64,000 nucleotides of DNA from Legionella quinlivanii (GTDB lineage: Bacteria > Pseudomonadota > Gammaproteobacteria > Legionellales > Legionellaceae), in NCBI RefSeq assembly GCF_900461555.1, contig NZ_UGOX01000001.1:3442420-3506419 (forward strand), given 5' to 3'. Within the stretch, counting starts at the first letter, position 1. Each line of letters starts with the position of its first letter. The translations under genes and the position numbers were made by a program. The notes beneath the pieces were generated by a model. That model made no database searches, was not told where the DNA came from, and saw only the letters and a program-made list of their open reading frames with translations. Shown in pieces: positions 25,343 to 37,071 of the stretch.

Positions 25343-28225
25343 TCAGGAAAAACTGAGCGCTGACACTGGGTTCTGACCAGATTTCGCTCCATTTTTTTCG
25401 CTATCTCTGTGCGTATCCACCGGAGTTTCCGCAAGGGCTTTAGCAAGTGAAGGAGGGGCCTTTGCTGCCTGCGGTTGAACTACCGTTTTGTCTTTGGACA
25501 ATTTACGTAAATCCTCAAGAAACTTGTGCGTAATATCTGTAGTTTTCATTGGCCGAACCGAATCATAAGCCCCAAAGGTTTCTAACTCATTATCCGTCTC
25601 AGATATCTTAAACTCCGCAGAGCTGGCGCTGCTACCATGTTTTACAGCCCGTTCGTGGACAGCATATTTGCTTTGCATATCCGCCAGAATTGCTTTTACC
25701 AATACCGAATTGAGTGAACCATCATTAATTGCACCGTTCGTTAAAATCATCGCCAGAATATTGCTGCGTGAATAGCCGAATTTCTTATCAAAATAAGTGG
25801 ATACTTCCTGATCTCTCACCTTGGTTGTTACGAAAAAGTTATAAAACTGTACCCCAAGACTGGCCGGTTCAAGATACTTTTTGACACAATCATCAATAAA
25901 CTTCCGAAAGTCCTCTTCTGTTTTAAACGAGTCTACCCATTTGTACATTGCATTATGAAAATTAGAAACAGCGCTTACACTCCGACTGTGAATAAATTTT
26001 TCATTGGTTCTGGAGTAGTTCATAATTCGCTGCGTGTAAGCAGCACTGTTAAATACTTTTGTATTGATGGCATGTCTGACACTGGCAAGATTGCAGCCCA
26101 CCTCGTCCTGAAAATCGACAAGCATGCTGTTAATCAGATTATTGACCAGATGGGTATTCAGTGAGGTAGTCTCATGGCCGCCCTCGCTAAAAATCCAGGC
26201 CAGTTTTTCAGAGCCTTTGAGGCGAGTCGTTTTGATATAATTCAATACACTGGTTGCACGGTAACGATTAGTAAACCAGCTGAAAGTGCCAGGCGTATAA
26301 TTACGCTCAATAATCTCTGCTATAAAATTAGTTAAAGCCGAATCGCCATTCTTCCCGCTGATCTCATCCTGCTCATCCGCCCAGGCAAATAATTGCTTAA
26401 AGCAAGCATCCATGACCTGCGGATCGACATGTGATTTTAATTTGATATTGGATTGTGTTTCTTTGTTGCCATACAAAGGCATATCATCTCGACTGATATA
26501 CCTCGACCACTTCATGATCGGTTTATAGCGGTCTATTTTATCCAGTATATTGGTAAAATCGGTTGCTTTACCTGTTGTTCCCAAATGATCCAGAATGCTC
26601 TTTTCATGCTTATTAACGGTGTCTTGCATCCTCTCAAGAAAAACTGCATTCGTTCTTTCGCTTAAATTAAGAAGATCGGTACGAAAATAAGTATCCGCTA
26701 TGTCGTGAAGCTCTTTGTGAAAGGCCCTGATTTCCTGTAAGGCAAGGTATTCAGGATTATCTGGTCTGCAATTGACGCTGATTTTCGATAAGTCAGTAGC
26801 CTTTGACAGCAATTGCCAGGACTCTGTGGCAGTTGACTTATCCAATCCCGGCAAATTATCGTCAATGGAAGGCAATGTTTGCTGGCTGAGAAGGTTAATA
26901 ATTGACCTTTCCAAATTATCCAGCCCCAATAAAATTTGATTCACATGAGGCAAAAACGAATCTCGCCAGATTTTATGGAAACGTTTGGAAATTTTCTCGT
27001 CATCATATTTGCAGAGATCACTCATGCAATAGGCTGGACACATCGCCTCCATCTTTTTTAGTTTCTCAAGAGGCTCATCTGTCGCAGTAAGCTTTCGTTT
27101 CTGAATTTCCTGTATTAACCGGGAATGAGTTTCCACTGCCTCAGCAGTCTTCTTGTTTTGAGTAGCAGTCCATTCTTTGATACGCTGGACAACCTTGGGC
27201 TTTTTCTCCAGAAATGTATTAAAACTGGGAACCTTAAGCTGCCTTCTGTTGGCATCACTCCCTGGATACCCGACTACCGCACGGTATAATTCATCATACT
27301 CTTCCTGACTCACTGCAAGCATGTGATTAACAAATGATTCCTTATCAGTGGTTGCATTAAATAGCTTACTGTTTGCCGCCTCGAGATCTTCTATTTTTTT
27401 TCCGGAAAGACTTCGATAATCCAATGGCTCATCGCCCAGGTATTCGGTGAGACGAGACCGCAACACATCAGGATCGTAAGTTAATAATTCATAGGTAAAG
27501 GCCTCAAACATCTGCTCTTTAAATTCTTCACTACCTGCGAGATCACGAAAAGCACTGGTTGAGCGGTATTTTTTTAATAAATTAAAATTTTCGGGATAAC
27601 TGTTGGCTGGCCAATGCGTTCTTCCTTCAACAACCGGCAAATCACCAATTTGCGCGCTGGTAACACGAACTACATCCGGGTTGGTTACCATATCGATAGC
27701 TCTTGGCCCGCGAATGATTTTACTATAGCGGTCATGGCACATATCAAAATCAATACCACCAAACAGACTGAGATTGTCCGGGTGTCTGTCTTCATCCCCG
27801 ATGCGCAGCCAGGCAGCAATTTGTCTTGCGACATTTTTCTCCAGCAAGGTCTGCATTGTCGGATCGACCCACATTTTCTCGATGGCGTCAGCCGGCAGAT
27901 CATCCGTTATTTTAAGCAGAGGCTTATAGTTTGGAAGATCAAAAGAAACCGTACCCACAATCTGGCCGTCGCGATAAACCAGTCGCTCCTCAGCCATAAA
28001 CTCACCCATCGACAGGCGCAGAGACACACTACTCGCTACAGAATATTTTGCCAGCAAGACTGGATAAAGCTCATTATCAACCGGCTTGAAAAACCCTTTC
28101 TTGATTGAACCATCAGTGTCCAGAAATTCAACGCGGCTTATCGTATGACCAGAAGTTGGAACGGGCGTCCCAGAGGTGGTAAATGTTAATTGATTATGCT
28201 GAAAGGCCTTCAATGGCAGCGACAT
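25343..28225 (-). CDS. Large protein with PI3K/PI4K- or HipA-like kinase motifs, putative effector
   Basis: 960 residues, no signal peptide. The first 170 residues resemble a lipid-kinase-type fold: lysine in KGFFKPV (K47), AEERLVY (about 78-84) as a possible C-helix glutamate, IVGTVSF, then GDEDRHPDN (143-151) and IDFD (158-161). This matches the DRHxxN catalytic loop and DFx metal loop of phosphoinositide 3/4-kinase-like enzymes. About 170-870 is helical with no recognised domain. The C-terminal tail is Ser/Ala/Lys-rich and ends NPVSALSFS, compatible with a type IV secretion signal. It lies beside another large unknown on the same strand. Kinase fold is an inference from motif spacing. Confidence 0.65.
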   Translation of the reverse strand: MSLPLKAFQHNQLTFTTSGTPVPTSGHTISRVEFLDTDGSIKKGFFKPVDNELYPVLLAKYSVASSVSLRLSMGEFMAEERLVYRDGQIVGTVSFDLPNYKPLLKITDDLPADAIEKMWVDPTMQTLLEKNVARQIAAWLRIGDEDRHPDNLSLFGGIDFDMCHDRYSKIIRGPRAIDMVTNPDVVRVTSAQIGDLPVVEGRTHWPANSYPENFNLLKKYRSTSAFRDLAGSEEFKEQMFEAFTYELLTYDPDVLRSRLTEYLGDEPLDYRSLSGKKIEDLEAANSKLFNATTDKESFVNHMLAVSQEEYDELYRAVVGYPGSDANRRQLKVPSFNTFLEKKPKVVQRIKEWTATQNKKTAEAVETHSRLIQEIQKRKLTATDEPLEKLKKMEAMCPAYCMSDLCKYDDEKISKRFHKIWRDSFLPHVNQILLGLDNLERSIINLLSQQTLPSIDDNLPGLDKSTATESWQLLSKATDLSKISVNCRPDNPEYLALQEIRAFHKELHDIADTYFRTDLLNLSERTNAVFLERMQDTVNKHEKSILDHLGTTGKATDFTNILDKIDRYKPIMKWSRYISRDDMPLYGNKETQSNIKLKSHVDPQVMDACFKQLFAWADEQDEISGKNGDSALTNFIAEIIERNYTPGTFSWFTNRYRATSVLNYIKTTRLKGSEKLAWIFSEGGHETTSLNTHLVNNLINSMLVDFQDEVGCNLASVRHAINTKVFNSAAYTQRIMNYSRTNEKFIHSRSVSAVSNFHNAMYKWVDSFKTEEDFRKFIDDCVKKYLEPASLGVQFYNFFVTTKVRDQEVSTYFDKKFGYSRSNILAMILTNGAINDGSLNSVLVKAILADMQSKYAVHERAVKHGSSASSAEFKISETDNELETFGAYDSVRPMKTTDITHKFLEDLRKLSKDKTVVQPQAAKAPPSLAKALAETPVDTHRDSEKNGAKSGQNPVSALSFS

Positions 28226-28450
28226 GGCTCATCCTTAAAATTTCTGTGCAATGCAGAATATTCATATTAAGCAGAAATCTTGCCAGAATTCAATAGTAGA
28301 TTGCTTATTAATTAACCTTATGTAGGATGATCCAGAATCAGAGTGCAAAAAAAGATCAAGGAAAGATTGAGATTTATTCAATCCAGGATAATTACATGAA
28401 TAATAAGGATTTCATGTGTTCATAACAAATGAAGAAGGAATCCATTCCCG

Positions 28451-31390
28451 CTATAATTTATTCTGAATATTCTCTGAAGATGACTCGATTTCATCTTTTA
28501 CCTTTTTACTTACCGTTTGCGCTGTTTCCCTTGAACGCGGCGTGCTGAAAAAGGTCCAGTTTCCGGTGTGTCTATGGTGAATCAGGTTAGGTATGCCAAT
28601 CAGCAGGATACTAAAAAAATTGGCAATAATTCTCATGCCCTGACGATAGGCTTTCCTGCTATCACCCTCCAGAGCATCAAGCAAAGGCTTTTCAGCAGTT
28701 TCCAAACGTTTGTTAAGCGCCTCTTTACTCCTAAGGCTGCCGTCTCCTCTCAGGCTGTCATGCAAAATACCATACAGCGCTTTTCGATAATTCACTTCAT
28801 GAGAAAGCATTTTCTGGTATTTTTGAGGATTGGTCTTTTCAAGACGCTTGCGCATCTGCTCGCATTGTTCTTCAATAAACATTGCCATCCTGAAAAACTT
28901 TTGACCGGCGGCATCTTGCCCTTTTAGTAAATCCAGTGTTTTTTGCTCAAGTTGCAAGCTCTCCAGATGCTTTAATGTGGTCATTTGAGTACGCATCCGG
29001 GAGATGGGCTTGGCTAATTTCTTTTTAGCATCAGTGTCTGGCTGTAAATTATCCATTGTACTAGCGGTGATGGCTGTAAAGGCCTCTTCAATCAACAGTT
29101 TTTGGCCTGAAACGGGTAATTTATTAGAAAATATTTCTCTCAGCAGCAATTTAAAGTCATGAGATTTTGCGTCGCCTCCCACTGCCAGACTGGAATACCT
29201 TGAATTTCCCGGTACAGCACGCTGCAAATTGGCGATTAACTGCCTCTGCAGCTGGGCCTCTGGTTTCAAAAGCTCATGGCTTAATAAGTGGTTTCGGGCA
29301 AGACTTAAAGAAGCCTGCAGGAAACACTTGCGCATTTCAGCATTCGGTTCTGCCTGAACCGCAGTTTGCAGCTCTGCGGAAAAAGGCAACAGGAGGTTAC
29401 AAATATCATTTGCATTGTAGGGCACTCTATGGTCCTGCAATAGGCTCATCAACTGGTGTTTGTCGGGCTCCATACCGATGGCCATGATATCATCTGCGCC
29501 TATCCCTTTGTCGAACAGGAGCATTAATTGCTCTGCCAGTTTTGGATAGACTTGCAGTTGATCAACCAGGCTAATCAGGTTGGCTTCATTCTTTTCATGC
29601 CTTAGAAGAAACTGCAGTAAACGAATCTGTGACTCATCCTTTAATCGCGGTAATACAGCCAGCGGACTATCCCCAGGATAAACCAGATAACATTGTGCAA
29701 GTGACGCGATTGCTTTTTCATTTCGAGTCCCGGTTTCCAGAATCTTCGGCTTGATCTCCTCCAAAAATACTCGGGTTTTTTGCAGGTTTTCAGCTAAGTC
29801 TTTTCCTTTCAGCGCATTGATTTCAACCATTCGCTTTAACAGGCGTAAATAATCAATGTGATTCTGATGGGTATAGAAATGATCAAACTGCCCGTGGTTG
29901 CTTAACCATAGCATAATACTCACTTTGGCAATCTTGTCCTGGTCCGGTGAGTTCAATTCGCTAATGAAGGGTTTCAATCGCTGAAAATGCGCAGGATCAA
30001 GCAGTAATTCAGTGTAGGTTTCAATCCCGTTTTTTTGCAAGAGGTGGATTGCCTGATGAAGGTCCTGATCGTCTGCGATGCGATAAAACTGATCTCGCTC
30101 CATTGTCGTGGGCTGACTAGCCAGCACTGAGGGCAAATAATAGCAGCCGTGCATTTTATCGAGATAATACTGCAGATCATTTTCACCGTCACGAAGACGG
30201 TTTAAAATCACTTTGGCTTCACTATCATTACGGATACTGTGCAGACAATTCTGTATCAGCGGTGATTTACTGGAACGAAGAAATGCGGCGATTATAGTTT
30301 CTTTAGTCGCGCTACTCAGGCTTTTATCCAGAGAAGACCAAAGTGTTTTAACCTGATTGCAATTTTCGCGGATCTCATCTGCAGTCTTGCCCATCATGTT
30401 TTCTTTTATGTAACTTGTTAAGGCCGGAAGGAAAACAGCTTTGGAGTAGCTGGAATATAACTGAGACAAATTGGCCGAGTCTAAAAATAATAATAAAATC
30501 CCTCGCTGAATCGCTAGCGTTTTATTGTTTAATTTGGTCAGGGCAGCCAGTTGCTGATAAAAAGGATTTTCCTTCTTAAGGCATTTTTGCATTGAGGCAA
30601 CGCTTCGATAACCGGTTATTCCAAGCTCTTTGATTGCCTTCAAGCCCGGATTAGCAAGTGCTTTACCGACATCAGCCTGCAAACTATTTAATAATTGTCC
30701 ATTCTCCTCATAGCCCCCTTTATCATTTGCCAATTGCGTGAACTGTTCGACGATATCACTATCAGGGTGAACTCTGCCATTTTTCAAAAAGACAGCCTGC
30801 AGGATATTACGGACCAATTGGTTGTGAATAATCGGGGCATCATCGTCTCCCATCAATGGGATAGCTCCCGCTTCAACAGATCTTATCTGAATTCTGGCAG
30901 CTGGATTCACTATTACAGGTTCAAAGCTGGTCATAAAAAGGACTTCGCGTTCCTCCGGTTTTTTATTGGTATTTTTAATGATACCGGCTAACCATTGACC
31001 AGGATCATCCTTTCGATATTCAAGATGGAAAGCAGCAAGTTGCCCATCTTTATCAACAAAACCAAAATCTATCGATGCCAGCTTATTATTGGTAAAATTC
31101 TCAGGATCTTCCTCTGCTTTTTTCAAAGGATGGGCATACACATCAGCGCCGAACAGCATCTTTAATACTGCACCAAACATATTACCCTGGGTATAGAACT
31201 CATGATCGCTTTGCTCGGCATCTTTCCAGGTTTCAAGATGAAGCAGACATTCTTCGAGCGTACCCATAAAAGTAGAGCGCTCGAAATCGGGCTCGAGGGT
31301 TGAAATATTTGTTCCACCTCCAAGTACGAAATCGCTTCCGAAGGCGGTGAACACTTCTTTATAAGTTCCTCTAATCAGATATGGAGGCAT
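28451..31390 (-). CDS. Large unknown protein, putative Dot/Icm effector
   Basis: 979 residues without a recognised enzymatic domain. The N-terminal part (1-220) is mixed alpha/beta (DFVLGGGTNIST, LASIDFGFVDKDGQ); the middle is almost entirely helical, possibly a solenoid. The C-terminus holds a short hydrophobic helix followed by a basic-aromatic stretch (SILLIGIPNLIHHRHTGNWT then FFSTPRSRE), an arrangement I recall from the ends of several Legionella proteins, and a polar Ser/Glu/Asn tail (EIESSSENIQNKL). It is 225 bases upstream of the kinase-like gene on the same strand. Effector status is inferred from size, tail and genome type only. Confidence 0.65.
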   Translation of the reverse strand: MPPYLIRGTYKEVFTAFGSDFVLGGGTNISTLEPDFERSTFMGTLEECLLHLETWKDAEQSDHEFYTQGNMFGAVLKMLFGADVYAHPLKKAEEDPENFTNNKLASIDFGFVDKDGQLAAFHLEYRKDDPGQWLAGIIKNTNKKPEEREVLFMTSFEPVIVNPAARIQIRSVEAGAIPLMGDDDAPIIHNQLVRNILQAVFLKNGRVHPDSDIVEQFTQLANDKGGYEENGQLLNSLQADVGKALANPGLKAIKELGITGYRSVASMQKCLKKENPFYQQLAALTKLNNKTLAIQRGILLLFLDSANLSQLYSSYSKAVFLPALTSYIKENMMGKTADEIRENCNQVKTLWSSLDKSLSSATKETIIAAFLRSSKSPLIQNCLHSIRNDSEAKVILNRLRDGENDLQYYLDKMHGCYYLPSVLASQPTTMERDQFYRIADDQDLHQAIHLLQKNGIETYTELLLDPAHFQRLKPFISELNSPDQDKIAKVSIMLWLSNHGQFDHFYTHQNHIDYLRLLKRMVEINALKGKDLAENLQKTRVFLEEIKPKILETGTRNEKAIASLAQCYLVYPGDSPLAVLPRLKDESQIRLLQFLLRHEKNEANLISLVDQLQVYPKLAEQLMLLFDKGIGADDIMAIGMEPDKHQLMSLLQDHRVPYNANDICNLLLPFSAELQTAVQAEPNAEMRKCFLQASLSLARNHLLSHELLKPEAQLQRQLIANLQRAVPGNSRYSSLAVGGDAKSHDFKLLLREIFSNKLPVSGQKLLIEEAFTAITASTMDNLQPDTDAKKKLAKPISRMRTQMTTLKHLESLQLEQKTLDLLKGQDAAGQKFFRMAMFIEEQCEQMRKRLEKTNPQKYQKMLSHEVNYRKALYGILHDSLRGDGSLRSKEALNKRLETAEKPLLDALEGDSRKAYRQGMRIIANFFSILLIGIPNLIHHRHTGNWTFFSTPRSRETAQTVSKKVKDEIESSSENIQNKL

Positions 31391-31502
31391 CGCTATTGGC
31401 CACTAGTAATAAATAAACTATGATTATACTCTTATTTAAGTACAAATAGTGATAATAGAGTGTAAATATTGTTACTATTTGAATAATTTATTATAAAAAT
31501 TT

Positions 31503-32354
31503 ATGAATTTTAATCTTATTGGCGGTGGGCGTCTGGGAAAACAACTGGCTTATGCCCTGATTTGTTCAGGGCAAGGCAAATTGCACTCTGTTTATAATAA
31601 GCACTATGAATCCGCCCTGAACTCCGTCAGTTTACTAGGCGAGGGAGATGCGATAAGTGAACTACAGGCGCTTTCCCAGGTGAATCTGCATTTTATTACT
31701 ACTCCTGACTCAGTAATCCCGAAAATTGTCCAACAGCTGCAGCATCATGAAACTATTCTCAAAGGCTCTACCATTATCCATTGCAGCGGCGTATTATCAT
31801 CGGCCATATTATCCCCCTTGCGTGCTCTGGGCTGTCATATCGTCTGCATTCATCCATTAAAACCTTTTCCTCATCAAGCGCTCAATGCAGAAATTTTTAA
31901 CGATTGTTATTGCAGTATTGAGGGGGATGAAAAAGCGGTAGAAATTATTTCACCCTTATTTGTAAATCTGGGCGCTAAATTATTCAGCATCGAGGCCAGT
32001 CAAAAAATGCTTTATCACAGCGCTGCTGCAATCGCCTCAAATTATCTGGTGACACTTGCCCACGCAGCTGAACAATGTATGCGTGAGGCGGGGGTTGAAA
32101 AGGAGATAGCAAAGGAAATTATTGTTTCCCTGATGCAAAACAGCCTGTTTAATGTCCGTCATGCCAAGGATTTGCCTCATGCATTAACGGGCCCAATCGC
32201 TCGTGGAGACGAAGAAACGATACGCCAGCACCTGCAATCCATGCTCGATCCGGTGATTGAATCATTCTATCGCCAGGCAGGGCTGGCTACTTTGGCATTC
32301 GCGCCTATATCAGAAGAAAAGAAAAAGAGCCTGCGGTCCATATTGGAGGACTAG
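31503..32354 (+). CDS. Rossmann-like/DUF2520 protein
   Basis: 283 residues. The N-terminus has a dinucleotide-binding motif (LIGGGRLGKQLAYAL) and FITTPDSVIPKIV, IIHCSGVLSS and IHPLKPFP, all typical of the Rossmann-like plus DUF2520 family related to ketopantoate reductase/ProC-type dehydrogenases; the helical C-terminal domain (LYHSAAAIASNYLVTLAHAAE, HALTGPIARGD) completes it. The substrate is unknown. No clear Shine-Dalgarno is visible in the AT-rich leader. It is convergent with the DUF4442-parC pair. Confidence 0.88.
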   Translation: MNFNLIGGGRLGKQLAYALICSGQGKLHSVYNKHYESALNSVSLLGEGDAISELQALSQVNLHFITTPDSVIPKIVQQLQHHETILKGSTIIHCSGVLSSAILSPLRALGCHIVCIHPLKPFPHQALNAEIFNDCYCSIEGDEKAVEIISPLFVNLGAKLFSIEASQKMLYHSAAAIASNYLVTLAHAAEQCMREAGVEKEIAKEIIVSLMQNSLFNVRHAKDLPHALTGPIARGDEETIRQHLQSMLDPVIESFYRQAGLATLAFAPISEEKKKSLRSILED

Positions 32355-32376
32355 CGTTGAAACAGTCAAAGGGCTT

Positions 32377-32835
32377 TCACTTAACAAACTGTTTGCTCTT
32401 CACATATAGGACTTTTTTTACCGCAGCAACCATCTGTTTAGCTTCATCATAAATCGTGACTGTAAAAACCGGATTTATTTTTCCTTTGGCCAGCGCTTCC
32501 TGGCGAATATGCTCAATCTCTTCATCGCTTAGTTTGAACTCGGCAAATACCCTGCCTTTTCCTGGACTGAGATACTGAATTTCACCTTGCTGATCCCAGA
32601 CAATAAAATCCTTGCCCAGCCGTTGTAAGAGCATAAGCATAAAAAAGGGATCGGTCATCGAAAACAGGCTGCCGCCAAAATGAACCCCTACATAGTTTTG
32701 ATTATACCAGCGTAATTTAAGCGATACCCTAATGTAACTATAATCGGCTTTTATTTCATCAACGTGAACCCCAGCGCCCCAGAAGGGAGGCCAAAGATTC
32801 ATAATCCAGCGTAATTTGCGGGCAGTAAGTTTCAT
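32377..32835 (-). CDS. DUF4442 hotdog-fold protein (putative thioesterase)
   Basis: 152-residue single hotdog domain with the DUF4442 signature: [13 protein letters not shown] at the start and [23 protein letters not shown] on the central helix, then [14 protein letters not shown]. Related hotdog proteins hydrolyse acyl-CoA or bind acyl chains; no substrate can be read here. It overlaps parC by 4 bases (ATGA), so it is translated from the parC message. Confidence 0.85.
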   Translation of the reverse strand: MKLTARKLRWIMNLWPPFWGAGVHVDEIKADYSYIRVSLKLRWYNQNYVGVHFGGSLFSMTDPFFMLMLLQRLGKDFIVWDQQGEIQYLSPGKGRVFAEFKLSDEEIEHIRQEALAKGKINPVFTVTIYDEAKQMVAAVKKVLYVKSKQFVK

Positions 32836-35087
32836 ACTGCGCTCTCATTCGACCGAATCACTTCAAGGGAGGTGACTGCCTGCAATCCACGCGGCAAGCG
32901 GTTCCCGCGACGTCCACGTTCCCCTCGATAATGATTCAGGTCAACCGGTTTAAGAGTAAAATGTCTTTTCCCGGCGTTAACTGTTAGTTGATCAGCTTCA
33001 GACAGGACTTGAAAATCAACGATAAACTCTTCCCGCGCACTGGCTTTTGCACTGGGGATGCTAATCATTTTATTGCCTTTACCCTTAGTTAAAAGTGGTA
33101 ATTCTTTTGCTGAAAAAATAAGCAGGCGGCCAATATTGGTCGCACAGGCAATCAGATCATTCTCTATATTATCTACCGGTCTTGGTGTTAGAAGACGGCT
33201 ATTCTCAGGCAATTTGAGACAGGCCTTGCCATTGCGGTTTTTGACATACAGCTCACCAAGCTGAGTGATAAAGCCATAACCGGCATCGCTGGCGAGCAAG
33301 ATGTAGTTTTCTGCCTCCCCGGAAATCACTGCCTCGAACAGCATGCCTTCTGCGGGATTTAATTTGCCAGTCAGCGGCTCACCCTGACCTCTGGCAGAGG
33401 GCAGCACATGTCCAGGCAAGGTATATACCTTCCCTTCGCTATCAAAAAACACCACCTGCTGATTACTGCGCGCATTGGTTTGCGTCTTGAATCCATCTCC
33501 CGCCTTGTAACTCAAATCCTGACCATTCACATCATAGCCTTTGGCCGCTCGCACCCAACCTTTTTGCGATAAAATGACGGTGATTGGCTCATTCGGAAGA
33601 ATATCCTCTTCTTTTAAGGCTTGTGAATCCTGACGCTCCATTAAGGGAGAACGTCTTAAGTCGCCATAGCTGTCGCGATCGGCTGCTATTTCAGTTTTAA
33701 CCAGATTTCGCAATTTCCCTTCGTCGGCTAATAAAGCCTCGATATGATCGCGCTCTTTACATAAGTCCTTGAGCTCAGCCTGCAAGCGGATCTCCTCAAG
33801 CTTGGCCAGATGGCGAAGCTTCATTTCCAAAATCGCCTCAGCCTGCCTGTCGCTTAAGGAAAACCGCTTCATCAATGCCAGTTTAGGCTGATCTTCCTCG
33901 CGGATAATGCGAATAACCTCATCAAGGTTCAGATAGGCAATAATCAAGCCTTCAAGAACATGGATACGCTCAAGAATTTTATTCAGACGATATTGCAGAC
34001 GCCGGGTTACTGTTGCCAGACGAAATACCAGCCATTCCTTCAATAAGCTCAAGAGATCTTTGACCCGTGGCTTGCCATCCAGGCCAATCATATTGAAATT
34101 GACCCGATAACTGCGCTCCAAATCGGTTGTTGCAAATAAATGAGACATCAAGCCCTCAACGTCGACCCGATTCGACTTGGGTATGATAACCAGGCGAGTA
34201 GGATGCTCATGATCTGACTCATCACGCAAATCCTCAACCATGGGTAATTTCTTTTGCTGCATTTGCGCTGCTATCTGCTCAATGACGCGCGCACCAGATA
34301 CCTGATAAGGCAAGGCATGAATAACGATCTGATGTGCTTCCACATGGTAAATAGCCCGCATTTTCACTGAGCCCTGACCCGACTCATACATAGATCTGAT
34401 TTGCTGTGGCGGGGTAATAATTTCAGCCTGGGTTGGGAAATCAGGCCCTTTGATATGCTGCAAAATATCATCGAGTTCTGCATGCGGGTGTTCCAGCAAA
34501 TGAATACAGGCATTGGCCACTTCCATCAGATTATGTGGCAAAACATCAGAAGACATGCCCACGGCAATCCCTGTAGCTCCATTTAGCAGTACATTAGGCA
34601 AGCGCGCCGGCAATAAAGCGGGCTCCTGCAAACTGCCGTCAAAATTATCGACCCAATCTACAGTGCCTTGCTGTAATTCCGAGAGTAGTAATTCCGCATA
34701 ATTGGAAAGCCTCGCCTCGGTATAACGCATCGCAGCAAATGACTTGGGATCATCAGGAGAACCCCAGTTGCCTTGTCCGTCAACAAAAGGATAGCGATAG
34801 GAAAATGGCTGTGCCATTAGCACCATAGCCTCATAGCAGGCCGAGTCGCCATGAGGATGGAATTTACCTAATACATCCCCCACCGTGCGCGCTGATTTTT
34901 TATGTTTGGCGGTCGCTTTCAGACCTAGTTCAGACATCGCATAGACAATACGACGCTGAACAGGCTTCAGGCCATCCGCCAGATGGGGCAGTGCTCTATC
35001 AAGAATCACATACATTGAGTAATCGAGATAAGCTTTCTCGGTGAACTCAGTAAGCGGCTTTTGCTCGATGTTATCAATTGCTAGCAT
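32832..35087 (-). CDS. parC: DNA topoisomerase IV subunit A
   Basis: 751-residue type IIA topoisomerase subunit that cuts and rejoins DNA to unlink daughter chromosomes. The catalytic tyrosine is Y122 (AMRYTEARL). The quinolone-resistance region [10 protein letters not shown] keeps serine (S82) and glutamate (E86), so the usual resistance changes are absent. The C-terminal half has the beta-pinwheel repeats of ParC, but no GyrA-box was seen, and its length equals E. coli ParC (752), favouring ParC over GyrA. parE is not in the window. Confidence 0.96.
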   Translation of the reverse strand: MLAIDNIEQKPLTEFTEKAYLDYSMYVILDRALPHLADGLKPVQRRIVYAMSELGLKATAKHKKSARTVGDVLGKFHPHGDSACYEAMVLMAQPFSYRYPFVDGQGNWGSPDDPKSFAAMRYTEARLSNYAELLLSELQQGTVDWVDNFDGSLQEPALLPARLPNVLLNGATGIAVGMSSDVLPHNLMEVANACIHLLEHPHAELDDILQHIKGPDFPTQAEIITPPQQIRSMYESGQGSVKMRAIYHVEAHQIVIHALPYQVSGARVIEQIAAQMQQKKLPMVEDLRDESDHEHPTRLVIIPKSNRVDVEGLMSHLFATTDLERSYRVNFNMIGLDGKPRVKDLLSLLKEWLVFRLATVTRRLQYRLNKILERIHVLEGLIIAYLNLDEVIRIIREEDQPKLALMKRFSLSDRQAEAILEMKLRHLAKLEEIRLQAELKDLCKERDHIEALLADEGKLRNLVKTEIAADRDSYGDLRRSPLMERQDSQALKEEDILPNEPITVILSQKGWVRAAKGYDVNGQDLSYKAGDGFKTQTNARSNQQVVFFDSEGKVYTLPGHVLPSARGQGEPLTGKLNPAEGMLFEAVISGEAENYILLASDAGYGFITQLGELYVKNRNGKACLKLPENSRLLTPRPVDNIENDLIACATNIGRLLIFSAKELPLLTKGKGNKMISIPSAKASAREEFIVDFQVLSEADQLTVNAGKRHFTLKPVDLNHYRGERGRRGNRLPRGLQAVTSLEVIRSNESAV

Positions 35088-35205
35088 AATTTGGGTTTCT
35101 GGTTACTGTTTGAACAAATGATTATTGCCCACTATTATAGCCGGTTTAGCTTGCTCTTGATAGCGGAGGGAACTGTGATTAGACGAGGGGGATATTTTGA
35201 AGAAT

Positions 35206-35237
35206 GCTATGTATCAAGCTGCAGCCTGATACATAGC
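35206..35237 (-). terminator. Hairpin after the atp operon
   Basis: Perfect 11-bp stem GCTATGTATCA / TGATACATAGC with a 10-base loop, 12 bases beyond the atpC stop and before parC. The following bases on the minus strand are only moderately U-rich (ATTCTTCAAAATAT), so termination may be partial or Rho-assisted. Confidence 0.6.
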
Positions 35238-35248
35238 GGATGTCATAT

Positions 35249-35671
35249 TTACTTCAGGTTTTTTCTGACTTTCTGAATAGCACGAATCTGCGCCACCGCG
35301 CGTGCCAATTCTGTAGCTGCCATAGAATAATCAATGTCAGCATTTTTATTGGCAATTGCTTCCTCTGCTCTTGTTTTAGCAGCAAGAGCCGCCGCTTCGT
35401 CAAGGCTTTCAGCACGCTCAACTTCATCAGCGAGTACGGTCACATAGAAAGGCTGAACCTCCAGCATGCCACCCGATACGTAATACACTTCCTGTGTACC
35501 GCCCATATGGGTAATCCGAATTTCGCCTGGTTTCAGCACTGTCAGTAATGGAGCATGGCCGGGAGTAATACCGATTTCTCCCAGCTCGCCGGTGGCGACC
35601 ACCATCTCCACAACGCCCGAGAAAATTTCTCGTTCAGCGCTGACAATATCCAAATGGGTTGTAATAGCCAT
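35249..35671 (-). CDS. atpC: F1 ATP synthase epsilon subunit
   Basis: 140-residue epsilon subunit: N-terminal beta-sandwich ([33 protein letters not shown]) and C-terminal two-helix hairpin. It couples the rotor and can inhibit F1. The ATG at 35671 is chosen because it matches the usual MA(M/I)TxHLD start and AGG lies about 9 bases upstream; an earlier in-frame ATG at 35686 overlaps the atpD stop as ATGA. Last gene of the operon. Confidence 0.96.
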   Translation of the reverse strand: MAITTHLDIVSAEREIFSGVVEMVVATGELGEIGITPGHAPLLTVLKPGEIRITHMGGTQEVYYVSGGMLEVQPFYVTVLADEVERAESLDEAAALAAKTRAEEAIANKNADIDYSMAATELARAVAQIRAIQKVRKNLK

Positions 35672-35682
35672 TTTTTCTTGCC

Positions 35683-37071
<1,389 letters not shown>

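Noticed and set aside
27614..28108. 164-residue open frame on the plus strand
   Set aside because: Antisense to the kinase-like gene; no family resemblance.
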